Assembly: GCA_021788095.1 (NCBI GenBank)
Contig: JAJYLB010000012.1
Coordinates: 1-64,000 of the forward strand
Origin: Acidobacteriota bacterium
GTDB lineage: Bacteria > Acidobacteriota > Terriglobia > Acidiferrales > UBA7541
Reading direction: 5' to 3'
DNA length: 64,000 nucleotides
Part shown: positions 39,811 to 47,825 of the stretch, piece after piece
How positions within the stretch are numbered: position 1 is the stretch's first letter
Layout of the letters: each line of letters starts with the position of its first letter
Translations under genes and position numbers: made by a program
Notes under the pieces: model-generated
Seen by the model: only the letters and a program-made list of their open reading frames with translations
What the model was told of the DNA's origin: nothing
Databases searched by the model: none

Positions 39811-41160
39811 TCAGTGTTGCGCGTCCGGGGATCCGTTGGGAACCGCCGGCGACGACAACCATGGCGCCACGGTCACATTCGAGCCGGTCACCTGCGAGCA
39901 TCCAAACGCACCCGGACCCATCGCGCATCCCCACCAGTTGTTCGATGCATCGACGGCTGAGGTCCCCAGATTCACCACGCCTTGGCCATGGCCGTTCAGG
40001 TTGTTCCGGTGCACATCGACCGACTCCGGCATGTGAAGCACGATATCGTCGGTCTCGTTCTTGATGACGTTTTTCTCGACCACGATCCCCGAAGGCCCGG
40101 AGGCGCCGTGGACGTTGATGTAGAGGTTGATGCCGGAGGGTCCGGGCGTCTTGGCGTCCGCGCTGTCGGCTCCGTTGCCGGAGATGTAGTTGCCCGTGAT
40201 CGTGTTGTTGTTCATGTTCTCGCCCGGCGAGTGTGCGTGCATCGTCACCCCGGGCAAGCCGTTGCCAATGATGATGTTCTTGGAGATGAGGTTGTCAGAC
40301 ACCCTCGCGCCGGGCAGGAACCCGAAGAGCCCGATTCCGGCGCCGACCCCCTCCACGCCGTTGTAGAGGACTTCGTTGCCCGTGATTGTGTTCGAGTAAA
40401 CGCCAAACGGCGCGGTACCCCCAGACCCAGGTGCGGGCGGATGCGAGGGAATCGTGATCCCGCAGTCAAGCAGGTTCTTCTTGACGACATTATTGGCAAT
40501 CATGTTGTCGTGCGTCGGCCCTGTCTCGTCGCTGACCAGCACTCCTCCCGAATTTCCGTCAATCAGGTTGCTGGATAGGAAGGAATTGGCGACCCCCGAA
40601 AGATGGATCCCTTCTCCGCAATCTTCACCCTCGGCCGTCTCGAAGGCCGGTAGCCCCGGACACTTGCCCGCGGCGAAATTCAGGCTGCGGTCGTTGCCCG
40701 TTACGCGGTTTCCCTGAATCGCGACGGAAGAAGCGTTGGTGATCAGGATCCCCTCGAAATTCGCGTTTTCCACCGTGAAGCCAGAGACCGTCACGTTGGC
40801 GAGCCCGCTGTTGTCCAATCCGTCGACGTAGATGCCGTTCGCCAGCCCCGTCGCATCGATGATGGTGTCCGCCGCGTTGTGTCCGATCAATGAGAGCGGC
40901 TTGCCGATAACTACGTCCTCCTTGTATGTCCCCTGCGCCACCTGAATCGTATCTCCCGGCGATGCGGCAGCCACGGCATCGCCGATGGTCGTGTAGCAGC
41001 CATCGCTGCCACTTGGATTTACACAAAAAGAAGCAGCCTGGGCCTGATTGCCGCCAGTGAGGACCAACCCCGCAAGAATGGCGATTGCTGTTCCCAGTAC
41101 CCGAAGATTTCCCTTGCGCAGAAACGCATAGGAGCGTGCTCGTGTCTCTCTCGTTCGCAT
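39811..41160 (-). CDS. exported right-handed beta-helix (NosD/pectate-lyase-like) protein
   Basis: 449 aa from ATG 41160, with GGGGGAG 5 nt upstream. Signal peptide ends QAQA-ASF. Residues 45-440 show repeated parallel beta-helix coils: TIQVAQGTYKEDVVIGKPLSLIGH, VTVSGFTVENANFEGILITNASSVAIQGNRVTGN, NTITGNEVLYNG, NLISKNIIIGNGLPGV, NTITGNYISGNGADS, VEKNVIKNETDD. These PbH1-type repeats are found in carbohydrate-acting or surface proteins; no catalytic residues can be assigned. Lies between kdpE and kdpC and is not obviously linked to potassium. Confidence 0.85.
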   Translation of the reverse strand: MRTRETRARSYAFLRKGNLRVLGTAIAILAGLVLTGGNQAQAASFCVNPSGSDGCYTTIGDAVAAASPGDTIQVAQGTYKEDVVIGKPLSLIGHNAADTIIDATGLANGIYVDGLDNSGLANVTVSGFTVENANFEGILITNASSVAIQGNRVTGNDRSLNFAAGKCPGLPAFETAEGEDCGEGIHLSGVANSFLSSNLIDGNSGGVLVSDETGPTHDNMIANNVVKKNLLDCGITIPSHPPAPGSGGTAPFGVYSNTITGNEVLYNGVEGVGAGIGLFGFLPGARVSDNLISKNIIIGNGLPGVTMHAHSPGENMNNNTITGNYISGNGADSADAKTPGPSGINLYINVHGASGPSGIVVEKNVIKNETDDIVLHMPESVDVHRNNLNGHGQGVVNLGTSAVDASNNWWGCAMGPGAFGCSQVTGSNVTVAPWLSSPAVPNGSPDAQH

Positions 41161-41303
41161 GCTCACTCCCCCTATCCAGGATGTGCGACTCGCGGTTCCC
41201 GGTGATGAGAGTATAGGCACCGCATGGCTCGGTAGCAACCGCAACCCCGCACCGTGAGGCCGGCGCACCGCTCGTGCGTCGGAGCCCGTCCGGCGCACCC
41301 GGT

Positions 41304-41325
41304 AGGGGCACGCTGCGCGTGCCCC
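41304..41325 (+). repeat. short palindrome GGGGCACGC..GCGTGCCCC
   Basis: AGGGGCACGCTGCGCGTGCC then CC. Near copy of 16776-16798. It lies just after the kdpC stop codon (minus strand) and may help end the kdp transcript. Confidence 0.6.
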
Positions 41326-41330
41326 CCGGC

Positions 41331-41918
41331 CTAGCGAGCGGCCCTGCCCCGCAACGGATACAGCCGGTCGAGAGCCAGATTCAACTCGAGCACGTTGACC
41401 CGCGGCTCGCCTAGGAAACCGAGTTGCCGGCCTTCGATGTGTTGCTTCACCAGGGCTTCGAGCGCCTCTGGGCTGACGCCGCGCGCCCGCGCCACCATCG
41501 GCACCTGAAATTCCGCCGCGCCGGGCGAGATGTCGGGATCGAGACCGGAGCCGGAACCCATGACCAAATCGGCCGGGATAGGCGTTCCGGGGTTTTCCGC
41601 GCGCCACTTCCTCACTCTCTCCTCGACGCGCCGGATCAGCTCGCTGTTTGTCGGGCCGAGGTTCGACCCGCCGCTCGCCAGCGGATCGTAGCCCGTTCCG
41701 GCGGCGGACGGGCGCGAATGGAAGTAGTAAGGCGCTTGGAATTCCTGGCCGAGAATGCGTGAGCCGAGGAGCGCGCCGTTTTTCTCTACCGGCTGGCCGG
41801 TGGCGCGGCGGGGAAAGAGCATTTGCGCCAAGCCGGTCACCACCAGCGGATAAATCAGCCCGCAGAGCACCGTGGTGACCAGGGTAAACCGAACGGCAAT
41901 GACCAGATTCTTCTTCAC
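41331..41918 (-). CDS. kdpC: K+-transporting ATPase subunit C
   Basis: 195 aa. One N-terminal transmembrane helix (FTLVTTVLCGLIYPLVVTGLAQ) anchors a periplasm-facing domain. Family blocks: GSRILGQEF, YYFHSRPSAAGTGYDPLASGGSNLGPTN, PADLVMGSGSGLDPDISPGAA, RVNVLELNLALD. KdpC stabilises the KdpA-KdpB complex and affects ATP affinity. Nine nt after kdpB; last gene of kdpFABC. Confidence 0.96.
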   Translation of the reverse strand: MKKNLVIAVRFTLVTTVLCGLIYPLVVTGLAQMLFPRRATGQPVEKNGALLGSRILGQEFQAPYYFHSRPSAAGTGYDPLASGGSNLGPTNSELIRRVEERVRKWRAENPGTPIPADLVMGSGSGLDPDISPGAAEFQVPMVARARGVSPEALEALVKQHIEGRQLGFLGEPRVNVLELNLALDRLYPLRGRAAR

Positions 41919-41927
41919 CGGTCCCTC

Positions 41928-43976
41928 TCAGACGACGTGGAGATGCGTCAGCAGCACGTCGATCAGCTTGATGCCCACGAACGGCGCGACCACTCCCCCC
42001 AGACCGTAGATCAGCAGATTGCGCCGCAAGAGCGCCGTCGCGCCCACCGGCCGGTACCGCACGCCGCGCAAGGCCAGGGGAATGAGGGCGATGATGATCG
42101 TCGCGTTGAAAATCACCGCCGAAAGTATCGCCGATTCCGGCGAGTGCAGCCGCATGACGTTCAGCACTTTGAGCTGGGGGAACGCCGCGGCGAACATCGC
42201 GGGAATGATGGCGAAGTATTTGGCCACGTCGTTGGCGACGGAGAAGGTGGTGAGGGCGCCGCGGGTGATCAGGAGCTGCTTGCCGATCTCGACGATCTCG
42301 ATCAGCTTGGTCGGATTCGAGTCGAGATCGACCATGTTGCCCGCTTCCTTCGCCGCCTGCGTTCCCGTGTTCATCGCCACGCCGACGTCGGCCTGGGCCA
42401 GCGCGGGCGCGTCGTTCGTGCCGTCACCGGCCATGGCCACCAGCCTTCCCACTGCCTGCTCCTTCTTGATGAGAGCCATCTTGTCTTCCGGCCTGGCTTG
42501 CGCGAGGAAGTCGTCCACGCCGGCGGTCCGGGCGATCGCCGCCGCGGTGAGCGGATTGTCCCCGGTGATCATCACGGTGCGAATGCCCATCGCGCGCAGA
42601 TGGTCGAACCGCTCGCGAATGCCGCCCTTGACGACGTCGGTCAGCGCCACCGCGCCCAGCACGCGATCGTTTTCGGCCACCAGCAGCGGCGTGCCGCCGC
42701 TCGAGGCGATCTCGGAAACCGCCTGCTTGATGGCCGCCGGCACCTCGCGACCCTGCTCCGCTACGTAGTGCTCGATGGCGTCGGGCGCGCCCTTGCGGAT
42801 GTGCTGGCCGTCCAAATCGACTCCGCTCATCCGTGTCTGGGCGGTGAAGGGAATGAAATTCGGATTGAGCTGGGCGAGGTCGTGTCCCCGGAGTCCGTAT
42901 TTCTCCTTCGCCAGGACGACGATGGACCGGCCTTCGGGCGTTTCGTCGGCGAGGGAAGCGAGTTGGGCGGCGCGCGCCAGATCCACCTCGCTCACGTTCG
43001 GGCAGGCGTGCAGGGAGGTGGCCTGCCGGTTGCCCAGCGTGATGGTTCCCGTCTTGTCGAGCAGGAGTACGTCCACGTCGCCCGCCGCTTCCACCGCGCG
43101 GCCCGACATCGCAATCACGTTCCGCTGAATCAGCCGGTCCATCCCCGCAATGCCGATCGCGGAGAGCAGCCCGCCGATGGTCGTGGGGATCAGGCATACC
43201 AGCAAGGAAACCAGAACGAAGAGGTTCTGAGGCGCGCCGGAATAGACGGCAAAGGGTTCGAGCGTCACCACCGCCACAAGAAAGATGATCGTCAGGCCCG
43301 CGAGCAGGATGTTCAGCGCGATTTCATTCGGAGTCTTCTGCCGCGATGCCCCTTCGACCAACTGAATCATGCGGTCGAGAAACGTCTCGCCGGGATTCGA
43401 GGTGATCCGGATGGTGATTTCATCCGAGAGCACGCGCGTGCCGCCCGTGACGGCCGAGCGGTCCCCGCCCGCCTCCCGAATCACCGGAGCGGATTCTCCC
43501 GTGATCGCCGATTCGTCCACCGACGCGACCCCGGCGATGATTTCGCCGTCTCCGGGAATGAATTCCCCGGCCGAGACGATCGCGATGTCGCCGGCGCGCA
43601 GTTTCGAGCTGGGCACCATCTCCGTGTGGCCGTCGCCCCACACGCGCCGGGCTTGCGTTTCGGCCCGGGCCTTCCGCAGCGTTTCTGCTTGCGCCTTCCC
43701 GCGGCCTTCGGCCATGGCTTCGGCGAAATTGGCGAAAAGCACGGTGAACCACAGCCACAGCGTGATTTGAAACCCGAAGGCCAGGGCCCCGCCGCGGTGA
43801 AACGCGTTCCACGCCAGTTGGATCGTCGTGACCGTCGCGCCCGCTTCCACCACGAACATCACCGGGTTCTTCAGCATCGTCTGCGGCCGCAGCTTGAGAA
43901 ACGAGTCGAGCACGGCGCGCCGGAGTATCTTCCGGTCGGCGAGCAGTGGTTTGCGGCGTCGGTCGCTCTTCTTCAT
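41928..43976 (-). CDS. kdpB: K+-transporting P-type ATPase subunit B
   Basis: 682 aa, full length. P-type ATPase: phosphorylated Asp307 in [13 protein letters not shown], actuator TGES (159-162), hinge [63 protein letters not shown]. Numbering of both Asp307 and Ser162 coincides with E. coli KdpB, including the Ser that is inhibited by phosphorylation at high K+. Hydrolyses ATP to drive K+ taken up through KdpA. Seven nt after kdpA. Confidence 0.97.
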   Translation of the reverse strand: MKKSDRRRKPLLADRKILRRAVLDSFLKLRPQTMLKNPVMFVVEAGATVTTIQLAWNAFHRGGALAFGFQITLWLWFTVLFANFAEAMAEGRGKAQAETLRKARAETQARRVWGDGHTEMVPSSKLRAGDIAIVSAGEFIPGDGEIIAGVASVDESAITGESAPVIREAGGDRSAVTGGTRVLSDEITIRITSNPGETFLDRMIQLVEGASRQKTPNEIALNILLAGLTIIFLVAVVTLEPFAVYSGAPQNLFVLVSLLVCLIPTTIGGLLSAIGIAGMDRLIQRNVIAMSGRAVEAAGDVDVLLLDKTGTITLGNRQATSLHACPNVSEVDLARAAQLASLADETPEGRSIVVLAKEKYGLRGHDLAQLNPNFIPFTAQTRMSGVDLDGQHIRKGAPDAIEHYVAEQGREVPAAIKQAVSEIASSGGTPLLVAENDRVLGAVALTDVVKGGIRERFDHLRAMGIRTVMITGDNPLTAAAIARTAGVDDFLAQARPEDKMALIKKEQAVGRLVAMAGDGTNDAPALAQADVGVAMNTGTQAAKEAGNMVDLDSNPTKLIEIVEIGKQLLITRGALTTFSVANDVAKYFAIIPAMFAAAFPQLKVLNVMRLHSPESAILSAVIFNATIIIALIPLALRGVRYRPVGATALLRRNLLIYGLGGVVAPFVGIKLIDVLLTHLHVV

Positions 43977-43983
43977 CCCGGCC

Positions 43984-45756
43984 TCAGAAGGTCTTCCCGG
44001 CCAGCATCATGAGGTGCTCGAGGATCGTTCCCAAACTGAGCGCCGGAAAGAAGGTCAGCGCGCCCACGATCAGGATCGTGGATACCAGCAGCGTCGTGAA
44101 CAACGGGCCGGTGACCGGAAACGTTCCCGAGGACGCCGGCAGGATCTTCTTCCGAGCCAAACTGCCGGCAATGGCCAGAATGGGAATGACCATGAAGAAC
44201 CGGCCGAGAAGCTGGGCGGCGGCGGTGCTGGCGTTGTACCAGGGCGTGTTCACCTTCAGGCCGGCGAACGCCGAGCCGTTGTTTCCCGCCGAGGAGCTGT
44301 AGGCGTAGACGATTTGCGAGAGGCCGTGCGGGCCGGGATTCGTGATGCTCGCCGTGCCGAAGGGCTCGACTGCGGCAATGGCCGAAAAGCCCAGAATCGT
44401 GAACGTCAGCACCAGGATCGAGAGCATCGCCATCTTCACGTCGTAGGATTCGATCTTCTTGCCGAGATATTCCGGCGTCCGCCCCACCATCAGCCCGGCA
44501 ATGAACACCGCGAGAATCACGAACACCACCATGCCGTACAGCCCCGCCCCCACGCCGCCGAAGACGATCTCGCCCAGCATGATGTTCACGAGCGGCACCA
44601 TGCCGCCGAGCGGGGTGAAGGAGTCGTGCATCGAGTTTACGGCGCCGCAACTGGCATCGGTGGTTACCGTGGCGAAGAGCGCCGAATCGGCGATGCCGAA
44701 TCGCGTTTCCTTCCCTTGCATGTTTCCGCCAGCCTGCATCGCCGTCGCCTGCCGATCGACCCCGTGGAGCAGCGGGTTCCCCCGCGCTTCCGCCCAATAG
44801 GCCGTGCTCGCGCCGGCGAGGAACAACGCGGCCATCGTGGCCCATACCGCCCAGCCGTGTCGCCGCGACCCGGTCATCCGCCCGAGCGTGTAGGTGAAGC
44901 CCGAGGGGATCGCGAAGATGAGGATCAGCTCGAAGAAATTCGAAAACGGCGTCGGGTTTTCAAACGGGTGCGCGCTGTTGGCGTTGAAGAAGCCGCCGCC
45001 ATTCGTGCCGAGTTCCTTGATCGCTTCCTGCGAAGCCACCGGGCCTTGGGGAATCACCTGCTCGGTCACTCTCTGTGCGGTCGTCTTCCCGTTCGCGCCG
45101 GCCGCCTGGGCCGTGTAGGGATCGATCAGTTTCGCTCTCGAGTAAGCTCGCAGGTTCTGAATCACCCCTTGCGACACGAGGACGAGCGAAGCCGCCAGGC
45201 AAATCGGCAGCAGCACCCACAGCAGGCATCGGGTCGTATCCACCCAGAAATTCCCCAATTGGTCCGTCTCGCGCCGCGCGATCCCGCGAATCACGGCGAT
45301 GGCCAGGACGATGCCTACAGCCGCGGAAGCGAAATTGTGGTAGGCGAGACCGGCCATCTGCGTGAAATAGCTCATCGTGGACTCGCCGCTGTAGGCCTGC
45401 CAGTTGGTATTCGTGGTGAAGGAAGCGGCGGTGCCGAAAGCGAGCCAGGGATCGACGTTGGGCAGTTTCTGGGGGTTGAGCGGGAGCCACTTCTGTGTCC
45501 GCAGGATCAGGTAGAGCAGCGCCATCGAAACGCCGCTGAAAAGCAGCATCGCCGCGGCGTATTCCGTCCACCGCATCTCCCGCTTCTCGTCCGTCCCGGT
45601 GAGGCGGTAGATGAGCTTCTCCACGGGCCGCAGCGCCGGATCGAGCGACGTTTTCTCGCGCTCGAACACGCGCGCGAGGTAAATGCCCACCGGCTTCGTG
45701 AGCAGGAAAATGACCAGCAGGTAGAGGAGTATCTGGAACCAGCCGTTGGCCGTCAT
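43984..45756 (-). CDS. kdpA: K+-transporting ATPase subunit A (channel-like)
   Basis: 590 aa from ATG 45756; the longer frame upstream runs through a repeat. Ten TM segments with four pore loops of the SKT superfamily; diagnostic blocks are [68 protein letters not shown] and [13 protein letters not shown]. Provides the selectivity filter of the high-affinity K+ pump. Between kdpF and kdpA lies an 87-nt segment with a duplicate of the kdpF tail. Confidence 0.96.
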   Translation of the reverse strand: MTANGWFQILLYLLVIFLLTKPVGIYLARVFEREKTSLDPALRPVEKLIYRLTGTDEKREMRWTEYAAAMLLFSGVSMALLYLILRTQKWLPLNPQKLPNVDPWLAFGTAASFTTNTNWQAYSGESTMSYFTQMAGLAYHNFASAAVGIVLAIAVIRGIARRETDQLGNFWVDTTRCLLWVLLPICLAASLVLVSQGVIQNLRAYSRAKLIDPYTAQAAGANGKTTAQRVTEQVIPQGPVASQEAIKELGTNGGGFFNANSAHPFENPTPFSNFFELILIFAIPSGFTYTLGRMTGSRRHGWAVWATMAALFLAGASTAYWAEARGNPLLHGVDRQATAMQAGGNMQGKETRFGIADSALFATVTTDASCGAVNSMHDSFTPLGGMVPLVNIMLGEIVFGGVGAGLYGMVVFVILAVFIAGLMVGRTPEYLGKKIESYDVKMAMLSILVLTFTILGFSAIAAVEPFGTASITNPGPHGLSQIVYAYSSSAGNNGSAFAGLKVNTPWYNASTAAAQLLGRFFMVIPILAIAGSLARKKILPASSGTFPVTGPLFTTLLVSTILIVGALTFFPALSLGTILEHLMMLAGKTF

Positions 45757-45843
45757 CGTTAGAACTTCTCCGCTTCGAGCAGCGCGCACCGCGCTACGCG
45801 CACGTAGCGCCGCCCTTCAGGGCGGCATGCCCAGCTCGCCACG
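45757..45843 (-). repeat. duplicated kdpF 3' end flanking a palindromic repeat
   Basis: Read on the minus strand, the bases just before kdpA encode ALLEAEKF-stop, almost the same as the kdpF end ALLNAEKF-stop (about 23 of 28 bases match). Between the two tails lies a palindrome GCCGCCCTGAAGGGCGGC (about 45809-45826). The remnant has no start codon with a Shine-Dalgarno. Confidence 0.65.
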
Positions 45844-45933
45844 CTAAAACTTCTCCGCGTTCAGCAGCGCGTAAAGCAGATAGGCGAGCAACAGCGCGCT
45901 GATCCCGAGCAGCGCCCCCTCACTCGCGCTCAT
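45844..45933 (-). CDS. kdpF: K+-transporting ATPase small subunit F
   Basis: 29 aa, found by reading the minus strand upstream of kdpA: MSASEGALLGISALLLAYLL then YALLNAEKF. A single transmembrane helix ending in the conserved LYALL(x)xEKF motif of KdpF. It stabilises the KdpABC complex as a lipid-like peptide. Starts inside the last codons of the upstream small ORF (14-nt overlap), so translation is probably coupled. Confidence 0.9.
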   Translation of the reverse strand: MSASEGALLGISALLLAYLLYALLNAEKF

Positions 45934-46033
45934 GAGTTTCCCCCCGCCGCACCCGCTCGCATCCAAGCGCGTAAAGTATGCCGATGCCGAAAAAGGCCGC
46001 CGTCGCGATCAGGAAAATAACATCCAGCAGCAT
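45920..46033 (-). CDS. small membrane protein preceding kdpF, unknown
   Basis: 37 aa from ATG 46033, with GGAGGG five nt upstream, the best Shine-Dalgarno in the kdp operon. One hydrophobic helix (MLLDVIFLIATAAFFGIGIL) followed by YALGCERVRRG and a charged tail. The plan (one helix, then Tyr-x-x-Gly-Cys-Glu/Asp-Arg) recalls an unnamed small ORF I remember in front of kdpF in other bacteria. It overlaps kdpF by 14 nt and is the first gene of the operon. Possible role: extra subunit or leader controlling kdpF translation. Confidence 0.65.
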   Translation of the reverse strand: MLLDVIFLIATAAFFGIGILYALGCERVRRGETHERE

Positions 46034-46176
46034 TCCCGCCCTCCCACCGCCCGCTCTCTCCCCTCCATCCTCGTTACCACGTTCCCTCTTCGCCGCCCCA
46101 TCACCCAGCCGGTCCCGGAGCCGCGGTCCGTCGAGGGCGCATCGCGCGCGAGCGGATAGCGATAAGGATGAATCCT

Positions 46177-46220
46177 CGGCGGTAAAGAAGTCGCAAAGAC
46201 TCCATAAGGATTCCGTAAAG
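46177..46220 (-). promoter_or_regulatory. candidate KdpE operator: four 11-bp direct repeats
   Basis: On the minus strand, four consecutive 11-mers: CTTTACGGAAT, CCTTATGGAGT, CTTTGCGACTT, CTTTACCGCCG. They share C(C/T)TT(A/T/G)(C/T)(C/G)G with strict 11-bp spacing, so all lie on one face of the helix. Such direct repeats are bound by OmpR/KdpE-type regulators, and the E. coli kdp operator also uses TTTTTA-rich half-sites about 11 bp apart. The block ends about 144 nt before the first ORF of the operon. Confidence 0.6.
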
Positions 46221-46323
46221 CAGGGGCTTGCGTCCCCCGCGGCTCCGGAAGCATCAAGTGAGGGAAGGCGAGTGGCCGGCAAGCGCTCGCCGTGAAATTC
46301 ACGCCCAGTGGGGGAGGCAAACC

Positions 46324-46833
46324 ATGCCAGGCCATGCCGCACCGCGATTAGACGTCCTGAAAGTCGCGCCGAAAGACCTCGAGCCCGTTCTGTCGCTCGA
46401 GAAATACATCCATACGCTCGGACTCGGCGAGCCCCTGGTCGAGTTGGTGAAGCTGCGCGCGTCGCAAATCAACGGCTGCGCGTTCTGCGTGGACATGCAC
46501 GCGCGGCGCCTGCGCGAGTTGGGCGAGCCGAACGAGCGAATCGACGCGGTGGCCGCCTGGAGCGAAGGCCCGTTCTTCAACGATCGCGAGCGCGCCGCGC
46601 TCGCCTGGACCGAGTCGGTGACCCTGCTCAGCCAGGACCACGTCCCCGACGCCGTTTTCGAAACCGCTCGCGCCCAATTCGGCGAAGCGGAGCTGGTTCA
46701 CCTGACCTTGGCCGTCGCCACCATCAACGTCTGGAACCGCCTCGCCGTTCCCTTCCGCGCCGTCCCCGAGGGCTACCAGCGCCTGCGACAAGCCTCCCCT
46801 AGCCGCGCCGAGTCCGCGTCATCGAAGTCTTAG
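46324..46833 (+). CDS. AhpD-like / carboxymuconolactone decarboxylase family protein
   Basis: 169 aa from ATG 46324, with GGGAGG six nt upstream. Matches the CMD/AhpD fold: LVELVKLRASQINGCAFCVDMHARRLRELG (CxxC plus the downstream His), DAVAAWSEGPFFNDRERAALAWTESVTLLSQDHVPD, HLTLAVATINVWNRLAVPFR. In AhpD such Cys pairs give thiol-dependent peroxidase or reductant activity; most relatives are uncharacterised. Divergent from the kdp operon, so the shared upstream region holds both promoters. Confidence 0.88.
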   Translation: MPGHAAPRLDVLKVAPKDLEPVLSLEKYIHTLGLGEPLVELVKLRASQINGCAFCVDMHARRLRELGEPNERIDAVAAWSEGPFFNDRERAALAWTESVTLLSQDHVPDAVFETARAQFGEAELVHLTLAVATINVWNRLAVPFRAVPEGYQRLRQASPSRAESASSKS

Positions 46834-46947
46834 CCAAAGCGAGGACGCAACCTCCGTGCCTGCCGCCAGGTTAGAATGTACCGTCGCGCCCTTCAGCGCG
46901 GCAGGGCTTTACTTCAGAGTGCGCCGCCGTCCCGCAAGGAGGCTCTC

Positions 46948-47331
46948 GTGATTCAAATCAAGCGCGTCTATGAAGCCGAATCGCCTGCCGATGGCGCCCG
47001 CTACCTCGTCGAGCGGCTTTGGCCGCGCGGCATGAAGAAGGATGCGCTCCGCATGGATGGATGGCTGCGCGACGTGGCGCCCAGCACGGCGCTGCGCCAA
47101 TGGTTTGCACACGATCCGGCCAAATGGGAGGAATTCCAGCGCCGGTACCGGCGCGAACTCGGCGCGCATCCCGAGGCCTGCGCGCCGCTCCTCGATGCCG
47201 CGCGGCGCGGCCCGCTCACCTTGCTCTACAGCGCCCACGACACCGAGCACAACGCCGCCGTCGTCCTCAAAGCCTACCTCGACAAGCGCCTCGCCGCCCG
47301 GCTCCCCCAGAAGCCTCGTGGCCGCGCGTAG
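46948..47331 (+). CDS. DUF488 family protein
   Basis: 127 aa from GTG 46948, preceded by AAGGAGG five nt upstream; the longer frame from 46876 is not needed. Matches the short DUF488/YeaO-like proteins: IQIKRVYEAESPADGARYLVERLWPRGMKKDALRMDGWLRDVAPSTALRQWFAHDPAKWEEFQRRYRREL and LTLLYSAHDTEHNAAVVLKAYL. Function unknown in general. Follows the AhpD-like gene by 114 nt, possibly in the same transcript. Confidence 0.88.
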   Translation: MIQIKRVYEAESPADGARYLVERLWPRGMKKDALRMDGWLRDVAPSTALRQWFAHDPAKWEEFQRRYRRELGAHPEACAPLLDAARRGPLTLLYSAHDTEHNAAVVLKAYLDKRLAARLPQKPRGRA

Positions 47332-47376
47332 CCAATGGTGACACAACTCCGTGCGCTGCCAGTGGCCCGGGCTCCC

Positions 47377-47401
47377 GTCCCGAACGTTCGGGATTCGGGA
47401 C
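47377..47401 (+). repeat. GTCCCGAACGTTCGGGATTCGGGAC unit
   Basis: Identical over 25 bp to 5644-5668. Contains the palindrome CCCGAACGTTCGGG. Related shorter forms occur near 14592 and 15748. Confidence 0.7.
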
Positions 47402-47529
47402 CTGCCCGCGCTCTTTTGTATGTCCGCCGTCTTCTGCCGCCTGCCCAATTCTTTCGGTCGGCATCCCTAAAGTATTTCCAGAATGCTCGCAGCTCGCCTC
47501 GCCCCCTTGTCTCGCTTGCCGCCCCCACC

Positions 47530-47664
47530 TAGTGTTCTGAGTCAGACGTTCGCAACATAGGCTTTCGGGGGTCGGAGCTTCAGCTCCGACATTAAGACCC
47601 GCCAAATCAAGGGGCTTCAGCCCCTGAAGCAGGGCGGCTCTAACGTGGAATTTGCGACTCGGGT
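47530..47664 (+). repeat. dispersed hairpin element, copy G
   Basis: TAGTGTTCTGAGTCAGACGT ... GAATTTGCGACTCGGGTC, with both core hairpins intact. Ends only 3 nt before the next element, which has a different terminal type. Confidence 0.8.
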
Positions 47665-47667
47665 CGG

Positions 47668-47791
47668 TAGAAGGTATTTCAAAACCTCAGTCCTTGGGGG
47701 GCACGGCTTCAGCCGTGCCGTAAAAGCAGCCAAAATCAGGGGCTTCAGCCCCTGAAGAGGGACCCGGCGGAAGGTTTTGAAATAGCTTCTA
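47668..47791 (+). repeat. dispersed hairpin element, copy H, with TTTCAAAAC ends
   Basis: TAGAAGGTATTTCAAAACCT and AGGTTTTGAAATAGCTTCTA are nearly perfect 20-bp terminal inverted repeats. The interior holds GGCACGGCTTCAGCCGTGCC and CAGGGGCTTCAGCCCCTG. It shares its termini with copy A (8050) and its second hairpin with copies B-G. Confidence 0.85.
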
Positions 47792-47825
47792 TCGAGCCGG
47801 CAAGCCTAACAGCCGCCGCGCGCCA

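Larger units (their letters stand above)
47332..47825. other. 494-nt convergent intergenic region made largely of repeats
   Basis: Contains the 25-bp GTCCCGAACGTTCGGGATTC-type unit (47377-47401) and two adjacent dispersed elements (47530-47664 and 47668-47791). No coding region is supported. Confidence 0.6.

Noticed and set aside
39811-41160. NosD of nitrous oxide reduction
   Set aside because: No nos genes nearby; the beta-helix repeat alone does not define NosD.
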